DNA of 64,000 bases from UBA1926 sp036732005 (GTDB lineage Bacteria > Planctomycetota > Phycisphaerae > Phycisphaerales > UBA1924): the NCBI GenBank assembly GCA_036732005.1, contig DAINDF010000007.1, positions 1-64,000 of the forward strand, read 5' to 3'. Numbering within the stretch: position 1 is the stretch's first letter; each line of letters begins with the position of its first letter. The position numbers were made by a program, and so were the translations under genes. Shown here one piece after another: positions 9,091-16,766 of this stretch. Below the pieces are notes generated by a model, which made no database searches, had not been told where the DNA came from, and saw only the letters and a list, made by a program, of their open reading frames with translations.

Positions 9091-9292
9091 CGCGCGTGGC
9101 CTCCATGCCGCCCGACGCCCGATCGCGTCGGCCACCCGGACGCTCCGCGTCCGCCGGCGGGCTCACACCCGCAATGCTGCTTTCGGCTTGGGGCGCTCCC
9201 GCCCTTGAAATCCGCGCAAAGACGCGCGGCCGCGGCAGATCCTGCGCCCTCACCCCAGCGCGGACCTTGCGCGATCTCTCCCCGTCAGGGCG

Positions 9293-9613
9293 TCAGACAC
9301 GGACCTGCTTGATCTCGTCGTACGCCTGCAGCACCTTGCCACGCATCGCCTGGAGCATCCGGAACGCGTTGTCCGCCTTCTCCGTCGCGAGGATCACCCC
9401 CTCGACATCCCCACGCTTGCCGGACATCAGGTCCTCGACGGCCCGGTCCGCCTCCTGCTGGGCCGAATTCACCTTCTCAAGGTTCTCCAGCAGCACATCG
9501 CGGAAGTTCGGGCCCCCGGGCTGAGCCCCCGGGCCCCGGTTCGCGTTCGGGCTCAGCGGCCCCGCCCGGTTCACCCCGGCGGCGCCCGACACAAACCCAA
9601 GCGGATCACTCAT
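9293..9613 (-). CDS. fliE: Flagellar hook-basal body complex protein FliE
   Basis: Rod adaptor between the MS ring and the rod. The 106 residues show a disordered Gly/Pro/Asn-rich N-terminus, then the family core NFRDVLLENLEKVNSAQQEAD (about 38-58, last residue split here only by position). The conserved end DVEGVILATEKADNAF and LQAYDEIKQV follows. A GGAGG site precedes the ATG. It lies between flgC and fliF, as in most flagellar operons. Confidence 0.92.
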   Translation of the reverse strand: MSDPLGFVSGAAGVNRAGPLSPNANRGPGAQPGGPNFRDVLLENLEKVNSAQQEADRAVEDLMSGKRGDVEGVILATEKADNAFRMLQAMRGKVLQAYDEIKQVRV

Positions 9614-9664
9614 CGGTCATCCTCCCCGGGACGGGGCCCCCCCCGCCCGCCGCCGTCCACCGGC

Positions 9665-10081
9665 TCAGGCGATCAGCCGCAACGCCTGTGCCATCATCGT
9701 CTTGGTGGTCTCCGCGGCCACCACATTCGCCTCATACGCCCGGGCCGCCATCATCGCGTTGATCTGCTCCAACTGCGGGCTGATGTCCGGGTAGGGGACA
9801 TACCCCTCCTCGTTCGCGTACTTGTTCCCGGGCTCGTACCGCATCCGGATCGCGTTCTCGTCCACCGCGATCTCGGCCACATGCACCCCGAGCCCCCGAC
9901 CGTTCGGGTCCGCCGACGACGGGTCACCCGGCGCAAAGTGAACGATCCGCTTGAGATACGGGCTCAGGTTGCCCCGGCTGTCCAGGATGGTGTTCGCGTT
10001 CGCGATATTCGCGGAGATCGCCGCCATCCGCGTCCGCTGGGCGACCATGCCGCTCGTCGAGATGTCCAGGGCGCCGTACAC
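9665..10081 (-). CDS. flgC: Flagellar basal-body rod protein FlgC
   Basis: Proximal rod subunit. The 138 residues have the rod signature at the N-terminus (LDISTSGMVAQRTRMAAISANIANANT) and the matching C-terminal helix (INAMMAARAYEANVVAAETTKTMM), which together form the coiled rod core. The segment GYVPYPDISP in the middle is typical of FlgC. The start is GTG, 13 bases after the flgB stop, so co-transcription with flgB is likely. Confidence 0.94.
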   Translation of the reverse strand: MYGALDISTSGMVAQRTRMAAISANIANANTILDSRGNLSPYLKRIVHFAPGDPSSADPNGRGLGVHVAEIAVDENAIRMRYEPGNKYANEEGYVPYPDISPQLEQINAMMAARAYEANVVAAETTKTMMAQALRLIA

Positions 10082-10094
10082 GGTTCACCTCAGC

Positions 10095-10544
10095 CTACCC
10101 GACCCGCTCCGCGATCGCGTCGCGCAGCACCGTCGTTCTGTTCCGGTACAGGTCCGTCGCCACCCGGAACATCCCCGCGTTCTCGACCAACGACTGCATC
10201 GTCCGCTCCAGGTCCCGGTTGTTCTGGTCGTGGAAGAGGATGTTCCCGCTCGCGGTCCGCGGCGAGAGCCGCACCGCGCCCCCATCCCCGACCTCCACCT
10301 CGCGCGTCGCCTTGAACGCGAGCGGCCCCGAGGCCCCGCCCCGGGTGTCCCCGCGCCGGGCCTCGATCGCCTCCGCGAGGGCCGACCTGAACGCGGTCGG
10401 GTCCACATCCACCGGCAGGAACCCCGGGGTCTCCAGGTTCGCGATGTTGTGCGTGATCAACTGGTGACGCCCCGCCGAGAAGCGGATCATCGTCTCCAAC
10501 GCCGGCAGAGCCCCGGCATGGTCAAGTTGATCGATCACGCCCAT
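10095..10544 (-). CDS. flgB: Flagellar basal-body rod protein FlgB
   Basis: Proximal rod subunit and first structural gene of this flagellar run. The conserved N-terminal motif HQLITHNIANLETPGF (about residues 29-44) and the C-terminal helix with DLERTMQSLVENA and ATDLYRNRT fit the family. Length 149 residues. The ATG at 10544 is preceded by GAGGGG at a good distance; a TTG two codons upstream is possible. A sigma-54-like element lies directly upstream (10557-10572), close enough that a transcript from it would start at about the ATG. Confidence 0.9.
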   Translation of the reverse strand: MGVIDQLDHAGALPALETMIRFSAGRHQLITHNIANLETPGFLPVDVDPTAFRSALAEAIEARRGDTRGGASGPLAFKATREVEVGDGGAVRLSPRTASGNILFHDQNNRDLERTMQSLVENAGMFRVATDLYRNRTTVLRDAIAERVG

Positions 10545-10556
10545 GCCCAACCCCTC

Positions 10557-10572
10557 GCAATCCCCGGGCCAA
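10557..10572 (-). promoter_or_regulatory. Sigma-54-like -24/-12 element before flgB
   Basis: On the minus strand the sequence reads TTGGCCCG, four bases, TTGC. The GG and GC dinucleotides are exactly 12 bases apart, and one base of the TGGCACG-N4-TTGC consensus differs (A to C). A nearby NtrC-type regulator (11135-12613) carries the sigma-54 contact motif. The caveat is that the predicted start of transcription would fall at the flgB ATG, leaving no leader. Confidence 0.4.
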
Positions 10573-10586
10573 CCCCCCGCGGGCGC

Positions 10587-11111
10587 TCAGGCCCCGCCCA
10601 CCCGCTTATAGAAGATCACCGCGTCGTGCCAGGAGACGCCGTCCGGGTCCAGCGCGAACCCCGGGATCGTCCCGGCGTGCACCCACCCCCGCCTCCGATA
10701 CAGCCGATCCGCGCCGCTGCCCTTCTTCGCGTCCAGCGTCAGCAGACCCAGGCCCGCCGCCGCAGCGGCCGCCTCGATCTCCGCCATCAGCCGGTCCCCG
10801 ATCCCCCGTCCGCGCCAGCCCCGGTCGACGAGGACCTTCACCACCTCCGCCCGGTGGGGCTGGTTGGGGGCCCACGCGGGGTGCAGCTGCGCCGTCCCCA
10901 CGATCTCGCCCGACTCCCTCGCCACAAGGAAGACCGCCCCGGGATGGGCGGATTCGAGCGTCCGACTCCACCACGCCGAGGCCTGCTCCACCGGGAAGGG
11001 CTGAACGAAACTGACCGCCGCCCCCTCCGCCACCGCGTCCGCAAGGAGGCTCGCCAGCCGGCCCAGGTCGCCCGCGCTCACGGGTCGCTCGAGCCGCTCG
11101 ATCGTCAGCAT
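10587..11111 (-). CDS. GNAT-family N-acetyltransferase
   Basis: Acetyl-CoA-dependent acyltransferase of unknown substrate, 174 residues. The acetyl-CoA binding signature is visible as VKVLVDRGWRGRGIGDRLMAEIEAAA (motif A with Arg/Gln-x-x-Gly-x-Gly/Ala, around residues 92-117). A beta-strand LLTLDAKKGSGADRLYRRRGW (motif B, around 120-140) follows. The overall layout resembles streptothricin acetyltransferase-like proteins. It lies between the NtrC-type regulator and flgB on the same strand, so it may be co-transcribed with flagellar genes. ATG at 11111 chosen because similarity begins there. Confidence 0.8.
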   Translation of the reverse strand: MLTIERLERPVSAGDLGRLASLLADAVAEGAAVSFVQPFPVEQASAWWSRTLESAHPGAVFLVARESGEIVGTAQLHPAWAPNQPHRAEVVKVLVDRGWRGRGIGDRLMAEIEAAAAAAGLGLLTLDAKKGSGADRLYRRRGWVHAGTIPGFALDPDGVSWHDAVIFYKRVGGA

Positions 11112-11134
11112 CCGGCCTCCCCCCCCTCCGGGCG

Positions 11135-12613
11135 TTACAGCGTCACGGGCACGAGCCGCTCTTCTTTCCACTTCTTCAGCTTGAGCCCCAGCGTGCGCAC
11201 GCCGATGCCCAGCGCCTGGGCCGTCTTCTGCCGGTGCCCGTTGAAGCGGTGCAGCGTGTCCACGATGGTCTCCCGCTCGATCTCCTCGAGCGTGCGGATC
11301 GCCCCCGACCCGTTCCCGCCCTGCGGCGCAAAGCCCGACCCGTTCGCGCCCGCCTCGGCGAACACCCGGACCGCGGGCTTGACCTCGCTCAGGCTCGCCT
11401 CCGCCGCCGCCACGCCCCCGCGAAGCCAGGGCTCAACGAGCCCGGCCTCGATCCGCGCCGCCCCCCGGGCCGACGCGAGCACCACCGCCCGCTCGCAGAT
11501 GTTCTGAAGCTCGCGGACATTCCCGGGCCACCCGTACCGCTGCATCGCCCCCATCGCCTCGCCCGACCACGCCAGCGCCTCGCGACCCTCCCGGGCGCAG
11601 AATCGCCGCACGAAGTGGTCCGCCAGCGGCTCGATATCCTGCCGCCGCTCCCGCAGCGGGGGCAGGTGGATCGGCAGCACATTCAGGCGATAGAACAGGT
11701 CGCCCCTGAACTCCCCGGCCCGGATCGACCCGGAGAGATCGCGGTTGCTCGTCGCCACCACCCGCACATCGACCCCGATCGTCAGGCTCGACCCCACCCG
11801 CTCGAACGCCCGCTCCTGGAGCACACGGAGCAGCTTCGCCTGGATGTGCGGGCTGACCTCGCTCACCTCGTCGAGCAGCAGCGTCCCCCGGTCGGCCAGC
11901 TCGAACCGGCCCTTCCGCAGCTTGTCCGCCCCGGTGAAGGCGCCCCGCTCGTGCCCGAACAGCTCGCTCTCGAGCAGGCTCTCGCTCAGCGCCGCGCAGT
12001 TCACCGCCAGGAAGGGCCCCTCGCGCCTCGGGCTGAGATCGTGCACCGCCCGGGCCACCACCTCCTTGCCCGTCCCGCTCTCGCCCGTGATCAGCACATT
12101 CCCCTGGCTCGCCGCGACCGCCCCGATCTGCGCCTTCACCTCCGACATCTGCGGGGAGTCGCCGATCAGCCGCGCGAGCCCCTCGCCCGCCGGCGCCGGC
12201 TGGGCGGACCCGTTCGACGAGGCCCGCAGCAGCGCGTTCTCGCGCGCGAGCGTTGAATGCCGGATGCCCCGCTTGATCGCGATCACCAATTCGTCGCCCT
12301 CGAAGGGCTTGGTGACATAATCGAACGCCCCCCGCTTCATCGCCTCCACCGCCGTCTCCACGGTCGCGAACGCCGTCATGACGATCGTCGGCAGCGCGTC
12401 GTCGATCTGCGCCACCCGCTCGACCAGCTCGATCCCCGTCATGCCGGGCATCTTGAGATCCGTGACGATCGCATCCGGGCGACGCCTCGCCACCAGCTCG
12501 AGCGCCGACGGCCCGTCCGCCGCGACCACGACCTCGAACCCCGCGCGGCCCAGCGTCTGCGCGACGCTGTCCCGCATCATCTCCTTGTCGTCAACCACGA
12601 GGACGGTGCTCAT
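11135..12613 (-). CDS. NtrC-family sigma-54-dependent response regulator (flagellar, FlrC/FlgR-like)
   Basis: Activator of sigma-54 RNA polymerase, 492 residues. Receiver domain (1-120): Asp8/Asp9 acidic pocket, phospho-acceptor Asp52 in IVTDLKMPG, and Lys in YVTKPFEGDE. AAA+ domain: Walker A GESGTGKE, GAFTGA sigma-54 contact loop, Walker B LLLDEVSEV. A C-terminal Fis-type helix-turn-helix (RQKTAQALGIGVRTLGLKLKKW) binds DNA. Its ATG overlaps the stop of the histidine kinase gene, so the two form a pair. Position among flagellar genes suggests the FlrB/FlrC or FlgS/FlgR role of ordering flagellar gene expression; that is inference. Confidence 0.9.
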   Translation of the reverse strand: MSTVLVVDDKEMMRDSVAQTLGRAGFEVVVAADGPSALELVARRRPDAIVTDLKMPGMTGIELVERVAQIDDALPTIVMTAFATVETAVEAMKRGAFDYVTKPFEGDELVIAIKRGIRHSTLARENALLRASSNGSAQPAPAGEGLARLIGDSPQMSEVKAQIGAVAASQGNVLITGESGTGKEVVARAVHDLSPRREGPFLAVNCAALSESLLESELFGHERGAFTGADKLRKGRFELADRGTLLLDEVSEVSPHIQAKLLRVLQERAFERVGSSLTIGVDVRVVATSNRDLSGSIRAGEFRGDLFYRLNVLPIHLPPLRERRQDIEPLADHFVRRFCAREGREALAWSGEAMGAMQRYGWPGNVRELQNICERAVVLASARGAARIEAGLVEPWLRGGVAAAEASLSEVKPAVRVFAEAGANGSGFAPQGGNGSGAIRTLEEIERETIVDTLHRFNGHRQKTAQALGIGVRTLGLKLKKWKEERLVPVTL

Positions 12614-13566
12614 CCCTGCCGCTCCGTTTCCGCTTCCGCATCCGGGAAATGCAGCTCGACCGTGACGCCCCGCGCCCCCGGTTCGAACTCCCTGTTGTTC
12701 CGCACCACGACGCCGCCGCCGTGCGCGTCGACGATCCGATGCACGATCGCGAGCCCAAGCCCTGTGCCCGCCTGCCGCGTCGTGAAGAACGGGTTGAACA
12801 TCCGCTCAAGCACGCCCGCCTCGATCCCAGGGCCCGCGTCGCGCACCACCAGCGCCACGCCCGCCCGCGCAGCGCCCCCGCCGCCACGCACCGTCACCCG
12901 CTTCGCGTCCAGCACGATCGCCCCGCCGGCCCGCTCCCCCATCGCCTGCCACGCGTTCTCCACGATGTTCAGCAGCGCCTGCAGCCCCAGCGACCGGTCG
13001 CACCACACCACGCCCGGCCTCCCGGGGAGCAGGTCGGCCCGCTCGAACACCGCCCCACGCCCCCCGTCCCCCCCGGACCGCGGCGAATCCACCGCCGCCT
13101 CGAAGAGCTCCGCGGGCGAGATCGGCTCGGCCCGCACCCGCAGCTCGCGCGCGAAGCTGAGCACATCGCGCACGATCGCGTCGAGCCTGCGGACCTCCGA
13201 GCCGATCCGACGGGCGACACCCGCGGGCGCTCCCTCCGCCCCGCCGCCCAGCGGCGCGAGGTCCTTCGCCAGCATCTCGCTGTACAGCCCGATCGCCCCG
13301 AGCGGGTTGCGGATCTCGTGCGCGATCCCCGCCGCCATCTCCCCCAGTTCCGCCAGACGCTCCGAACGCCTCAGCCGCTCGTTCGCCTCGCGGAGCTCCT
13401 GATTGAGCCGCCCCACCTCGCCCCGGAGCTGCGCGTGCGTGGCCTCGAGCCTCGCGGTCACCTCGTTGAACGAAGCCATCAACTCCGCAAGGTCCGCGGG
13501 CGTCAGCCCGCCCCCCCGCGACGCGTCCAACCGCACCGGCTCCCGCGAGACCGTCGTCACCGTCAA
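12610..13566 (-). CDS. Soluble sensor histidine kinase (FlrB/FlgS-like)
   Basis: Cytoplasmic histidine kinase of 318 residues without membrane segments. A coiled coil (about 30-72) leads to a HisKA domain with phospho-accepting His83 in GIAHEIRNPLG. The HATPase domain has an N box (LNIVENAWQAM), G1 (VRDAGPGIEA), F box (FNPFFTTR) and G2 (GTGLGLAIVHRIVDAHGG). It overlaps both neighbours by four bases: the regulator downstream and the FlgN-like gene upstream. The absence of a sensor domain suggests that it reads a flagellar assembly state or a protein partner, as FlrB/FlgS do; this is inferred from context. Confidence 0.9.
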   Translation of the reverse strand: MTVTTVSREPVRLDASRGGGLTPADLAELMASFNEVTARLEATHAQLRGEVGRLNQELREANERLRRSERLAELGEMAAGIAHEIRNPLGAIGLYSEMLAKDLAPLGGGAEGAPAGVARRIGSEVRRLDAIVRDVLSFARELRVRAEPISPAELFEAAVDSPRSGGDGGRGAVFERADLLPGRPGVVWCDRSLGLQALLNIVENAWQAMGERAGGAIVLDAKRVTVRGGGGAARAGVALVVRDAGPGIEAGVLERMFNPFFTTRQAGTGLGLAIVHRIVDAHGGGVVVRNNREFEPGARGVTVELHFPDAEAETERQG

Positions 13567-14060
13567 CCCTCCCGATCCTGGAACCTCGGGCCCGCCGGCC
13601 TCGGGCCCGCGTACGCCTTCACCGCCCGCCGGCTCTGCCCGAGCCCCGCCAACTGATCGGCGAGCTGGTCACGCCGAGCGCGGATCGACGCCCCGTCCGC
13701 CGCGTCGCGCTCCGCGATCGACGCGGCCAACGACGACACCGCCCGCAGCCGCGACGCCAACTCGCGTCGCTCCGCCTCGCCAAGCCCCGCCTCGATCTCC
13801 GCCCATGCCTCGCCGAACGGCGCGAAGCACGCCGCCGATTCCGCGATCGAGCCCACCACCCGCGAGCGCTCCCCCAGCAGCCCCATGAGCCGATCGGCGT
13901 CGCCCGACTCGATCAGGCCCCGCTGCCGCTCGCACAACGCGTCCAGTTCGCCGTACAACTCGAGCTGCCGCGTCAGCAGCGCATCCAGACGCTCACGCCA
14001 CTCCGCGCCGAGCCGCCGCTCCAACCCGCCCTGTCCGCGATCCTGGGTCATCCTGACCAC
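13563..14060 (-). CDS. FlgN-like flagellar export chaperone
   Basis: All-helical 165-residue protein resembling FlgN, the chaperone for hook-filament junction proteins. The segment LLTRQLELYGELDALCERQRG followed by LIESGDADRLMGLLGERSRVV (about 27-68) has the FlgN pattern: two helices with the turn 'I-x-S-G-D'. The rest is a second long helical pair. It starts 37 bases after the TPR gene and overlaps the kinase gene by four bases, so it is in the same operon. Sequence conservation in this family is low, so the call leans on context. Confidence 0.65.
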   Translation of the reverse strand: MVRMTQDRGQGGLERRLGAEWRERLDALLTRQLELYGELDALCERQRGLIESGDADRLMGLLGERSRVVGSIAESAACFAPFGEAWAEIEAGLGEAERRELASRLRAVSSLAASIAERDAADGASIRARRDQLADQLAGLGQSRRAVKAYAGPRPAGPRFQDREG

Positions 14061-14097
14061 GCTTTCCTCCGGCTCCGCCGGATCCGCGCCACGGGCC

Positions 14098-16626
14098 TCA
14101 CCCGCCCTGCGCCAGCCCCTCCGACAACCGGGCGTTCGACTCGAGCCACCGCTCCCAGTCCTGCCGGCCCAGCGGCAGATTCGGGTCGTCCCACACCGTC
14201 GCCGGAAGCGACTGGTAGTACGCCCTCGCCCGCTCGTTCGCCGTCCGCGCGCTGCGCAGGTCGCCCAACTCGATGTACGCGTTGACGATCTGGATCAACG
14301 CCACCAGCACCGCCGGGTCGCCCGGGTACCGCGACCTCGCCATGTTGTAATACTCGATCGCCTCCTCGAACGACCGCAGGTCGAACGCGCAATCCCCGAG
14401 ATAGAACGACGAATTCCGCAGCGTGATCGACTCGAGCTGCGTCAGCGTCCGCGGGTCCCGCCGCGTGAGCTCGTCCCGAACCTCCGTGAACAGCTCGATC
14501 GCCCGGCGCAGGTGCCCCGCGCGCTCCTCCGAGAGCAGACCCGCGTCGCGGTCGCTCATCGGCTGCTCGAGCCGCCGATCGATCTCCTCCGCCAAAAGCC
14601 TGTACGCGTCCGCGAGCCGGTACCGCACCACCGCCCCGTCGGCGTGCTCGCCCCCACGCGCCAGCACCTCCTCGAACTTCTCGATCGCCTCCGCGAACCG
14701 CCCCCCGCGGAACGCCATGTTCCCAAGCTCGAGCACGGCCTGGCGGAACTCCGGGCGGTCAGGCCCCCCGCGCGTCCCGTCGACCGCGGCCCGCAGGTAC
14801 CGCAGCGCGTCCCCGTCGTTGCCCTCGTCCACATCCTGCATGTAGCACTGCGCCAGGGGCACGAACGACTGGTCGGCCCACTGGCCGATCCCGGGACGGG
14901 CGCTCGTCCGCTGCTCGTCGATCAGCCCCTCGTAGTACTCCGCCGCGACCCCGTACTCCCCTCGCGCCTGGTACATCTGCCCGAGCCGGAACCTCGCCTC
15001 GGGCTGCCTCGCGTCGTCCTGCACCGTCTCCGCGAAGGTCGTCAGCGAATCGATCGCCTGCGTCCGGTCCCCCGCCGCGTCCGACAGCATCGCCGATCGC
15101 CACAGCGAGTCCGCGTAACGCGCGTAATCGTCGATCACGAACCGGTCCGCGTGCAGCCTCGCGAACGACGCCCCGCGTATCAGGTGACGCTTGGCGACCT
15201 GCAGCGTTCCCGGATCGATCGCCCGAAGGTCGTCCAGGTTCAGCCGCCGCCCCGCCGCGTCCGGCCCGAACCCCAGCGCCGTGTGCGCCGAAGATTCGTG
15301 CACCCGCGACAGCATCTCCAGCACGTCCGGAGGCGTCGCCTCCAGGGGCGTCAGCCGTGCCGCCTCCTCCGCGTACCGCAACGCCAACTCGACAAGGTGC
15401 GGCGCGCCCCCCGCCCGCCAGGCCGACTCCGTCTCGTTCGCCCGCGACAGCAGGCTCGCCGACACCGCCTCTCGCGAGGGCTCCGGCGCCTCCTCCCGGC
15501 TCAACAACTCCGAGACAAGACCCTGGTAGGACTCCAGCGACGCCTCGTACGACCCCAGCGCCGCCTCCGTCTCCGCCAGCCCCAGCAGCGCCGGCAGGTA
15601 CGCCTCGGTCTTGCTCGACCGCTGCACGAGACCCTCGTACCCGTCCCTCGCCTGCCGCAGCTGCTCCTCGTCGCCCGCCGTCCTCGCCTGCACATGCGCC
15701 AGGTACAGCCGCGCCACCGCCCGCGCCGGATCGGACTCGGCGAGCATCTCGTCCCGGTCCGCCCGCTCCAGCTCCCGCACCGCCTCACGGAGCGCCCCGG
15801 AGTCGTAGTACGCCCGCCCCAGCATCACGAACAACTCGCCCAGCCCCGGGATCGACCGCCCCACCAGCAGCGGCATCTCGCGCAGCAGCCCGTTGATCGC
15901 CTCCGACGAGAACCCAAGCCCCGTCTGCATCTCCGCACGACGCGCCAGCGCCCAGACCCGGTCCGCCTCGGACAAACCCTCCGTCTCGAGCATCTCCTCG
16001 GCCGTCAGCAGCAGGTCGCCGAAATCGGGCCGGGTCCGCTGCCTGCCCGAATCGATCAGCAGCCGGTACAGCGACGACCTCGCCGACACCTCCGTCAGTT
16101 CTCGCGTCCGCGCCTTCGCCCGATCGAAATCGCCCAGCGCCACATAGGTCCGCGCCAACGCCTCGATGTCCTTCGGGTCCAGCCCCGCCTTGATCTTCTC
16201 CGCCGCCAGGTACTGCGAAATGATGTTCTCGTCGTTCGCCCGCTGCGGGAACTCCAGTTCTCGTTGCCCCCCGTAGAGCGCACGCGCAAGCAGCGTGTGG
16301 AACCTCGCCCGCGCCGAGGCCGGCAACTCCGCCCGACCCACATACGGGAACACCCGCTCGTTCAACGCCGCGATCGCGTCCTCGTACCGACCCGCCTCGA
16401 TCAGCCCCGCCGCCTCGTCCAACGCCGGCGTGAACACCGGAGCCGGACGCGTCGCCACCGTCATGAACACCCCGGCGACGAACAACCCGAACGCCACAAC
16501 CAGCAGCGGCAGCGGCCAGATCTCACGCCATCGCGTCAACGCCGGGCCGCGACCGCCCGACTCCGCGCCCCCACCGCCCCCCGCGTTCGGGGTGGACCCA
16601 GATTGGGATTGATCGGCCGGCTCCAC
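14098..16626 (-). CDS. Membrane-anchored TPR-repeat protein, function unknown
   Basis: An 842-residue protein with a Gly/Ser-rich cytoplasmic start, one transmembrane helix (about 38-60, PLPLLVVAFGLFVAGVFM) and a very long periplasmic alpha-solenoid of tetratricopeptide-like repeats up to the C-terminus (for example residues 75-95 and 545-590, and the last repeat with YYNMARSRYPGDPAVLVAL). No catalytic domain was recognised. It heads the operon of the FlgN-like chaperone and the kinase/regulator pair, with a 37-base gap, so a role in flagellar or cell-envelope assembly is possible but not demonstrated. A 140-base gene-free stretch precedes it. Confidence 0.75.
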   Translation of the reverse strand: MEPADQSQSGSTPNAGGGGGAESGGRGPALTRWREIWPLPLLVVAFGLFVAGVFMTVATRPAPVFTPALDEAAGLIEAGRYEDAIAALNERVFPYVGRAELPASARARFHTLLARALYGGQRELEFPQRANDENIISQYLAAEKIKAGLDPKDIEALARTYVALGDFDRAKARTRELTEVSARSSLYRLLIDSGRQRTRPDFGDLLLTAEEMLETEGLSEADRVWALARRAEMQTGLGFSSEAINGLLREMPLLVGRSIPGLGELFVMLGRAYYDSGALREAVRELERADRDEMLAESDPARAVARLYLAHVQARTAGDEEQLRQARDGYEGLVQRSSKTEAYLPALLGLAETEAALGSYEASLESYQGLVSELLSREEAPEPSREAVSASLLSRANETESAWRAGGAPHLVELALRYAEEAARLTPLEATPPDVLEMLSRVHESSAHTALGFGPDAAGRRLNLDDLRAIDPGTLQVAKRHLIRGASFARLHADRFVIDDYARYADSLWRSAMLSDAAGDRTQAIDSLTTFAETVQDDARQPEARFRLGQMYQARGEYGVAAEYYEGLIDEQRTSARPGIGQWADQSFVPLAQCYMQDVDEGNDGDALRYLRAAVDGTRGGPDRPEFRQAVLELGNMAFRGGRFAEAIEKFEEVLARGGEHADGAVVRYRLADAYRLLAEEIDRRLEQPMSDRDAGLLSEERAGHLRRAIELFTEVRDELTRRDPRTLTQLESITLRNSSFYLGDCAFDLRSFEEAIEYYNMARSRYPGDPAVLVALIQIVNAYIELGDLRSARTANERARAYYQSLPATVWDDPNLPLGRQDWERWLESNARLSEGLAQGG

Positions 16627-16766
16627 GGCGCGACACCTCCGGGCGCCCGCCTCGTCGGATCCTCCGACGCTGTCCGCGGGGCGTGCCGTGGGTTGTCTAT
16701 CGGGGTACCGGGCCGCCGGCCTTCACCGACCGCGCAAGAAAGTGCACCGGACGCGCACGCCGGGCC

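Noticed and set aside
5758..9312. Long open frame of 1184 codons on the plus strand, opposite fliH, fliG and fliF
   Set aside because: It is rich in Arg, Pro, His and Leu with no family pattern. It arises because the real minus-strand genes have G or C at third positions, which leaves few stops in the opposite frame.
16735..16760. Possible sigma-54 element before the TPR gene
   Set aside because: GTGCAC and TTGC are present on the minus strand, but the spacing is one base too short and the GG is incomplete; sigma-54 spacing is strict.
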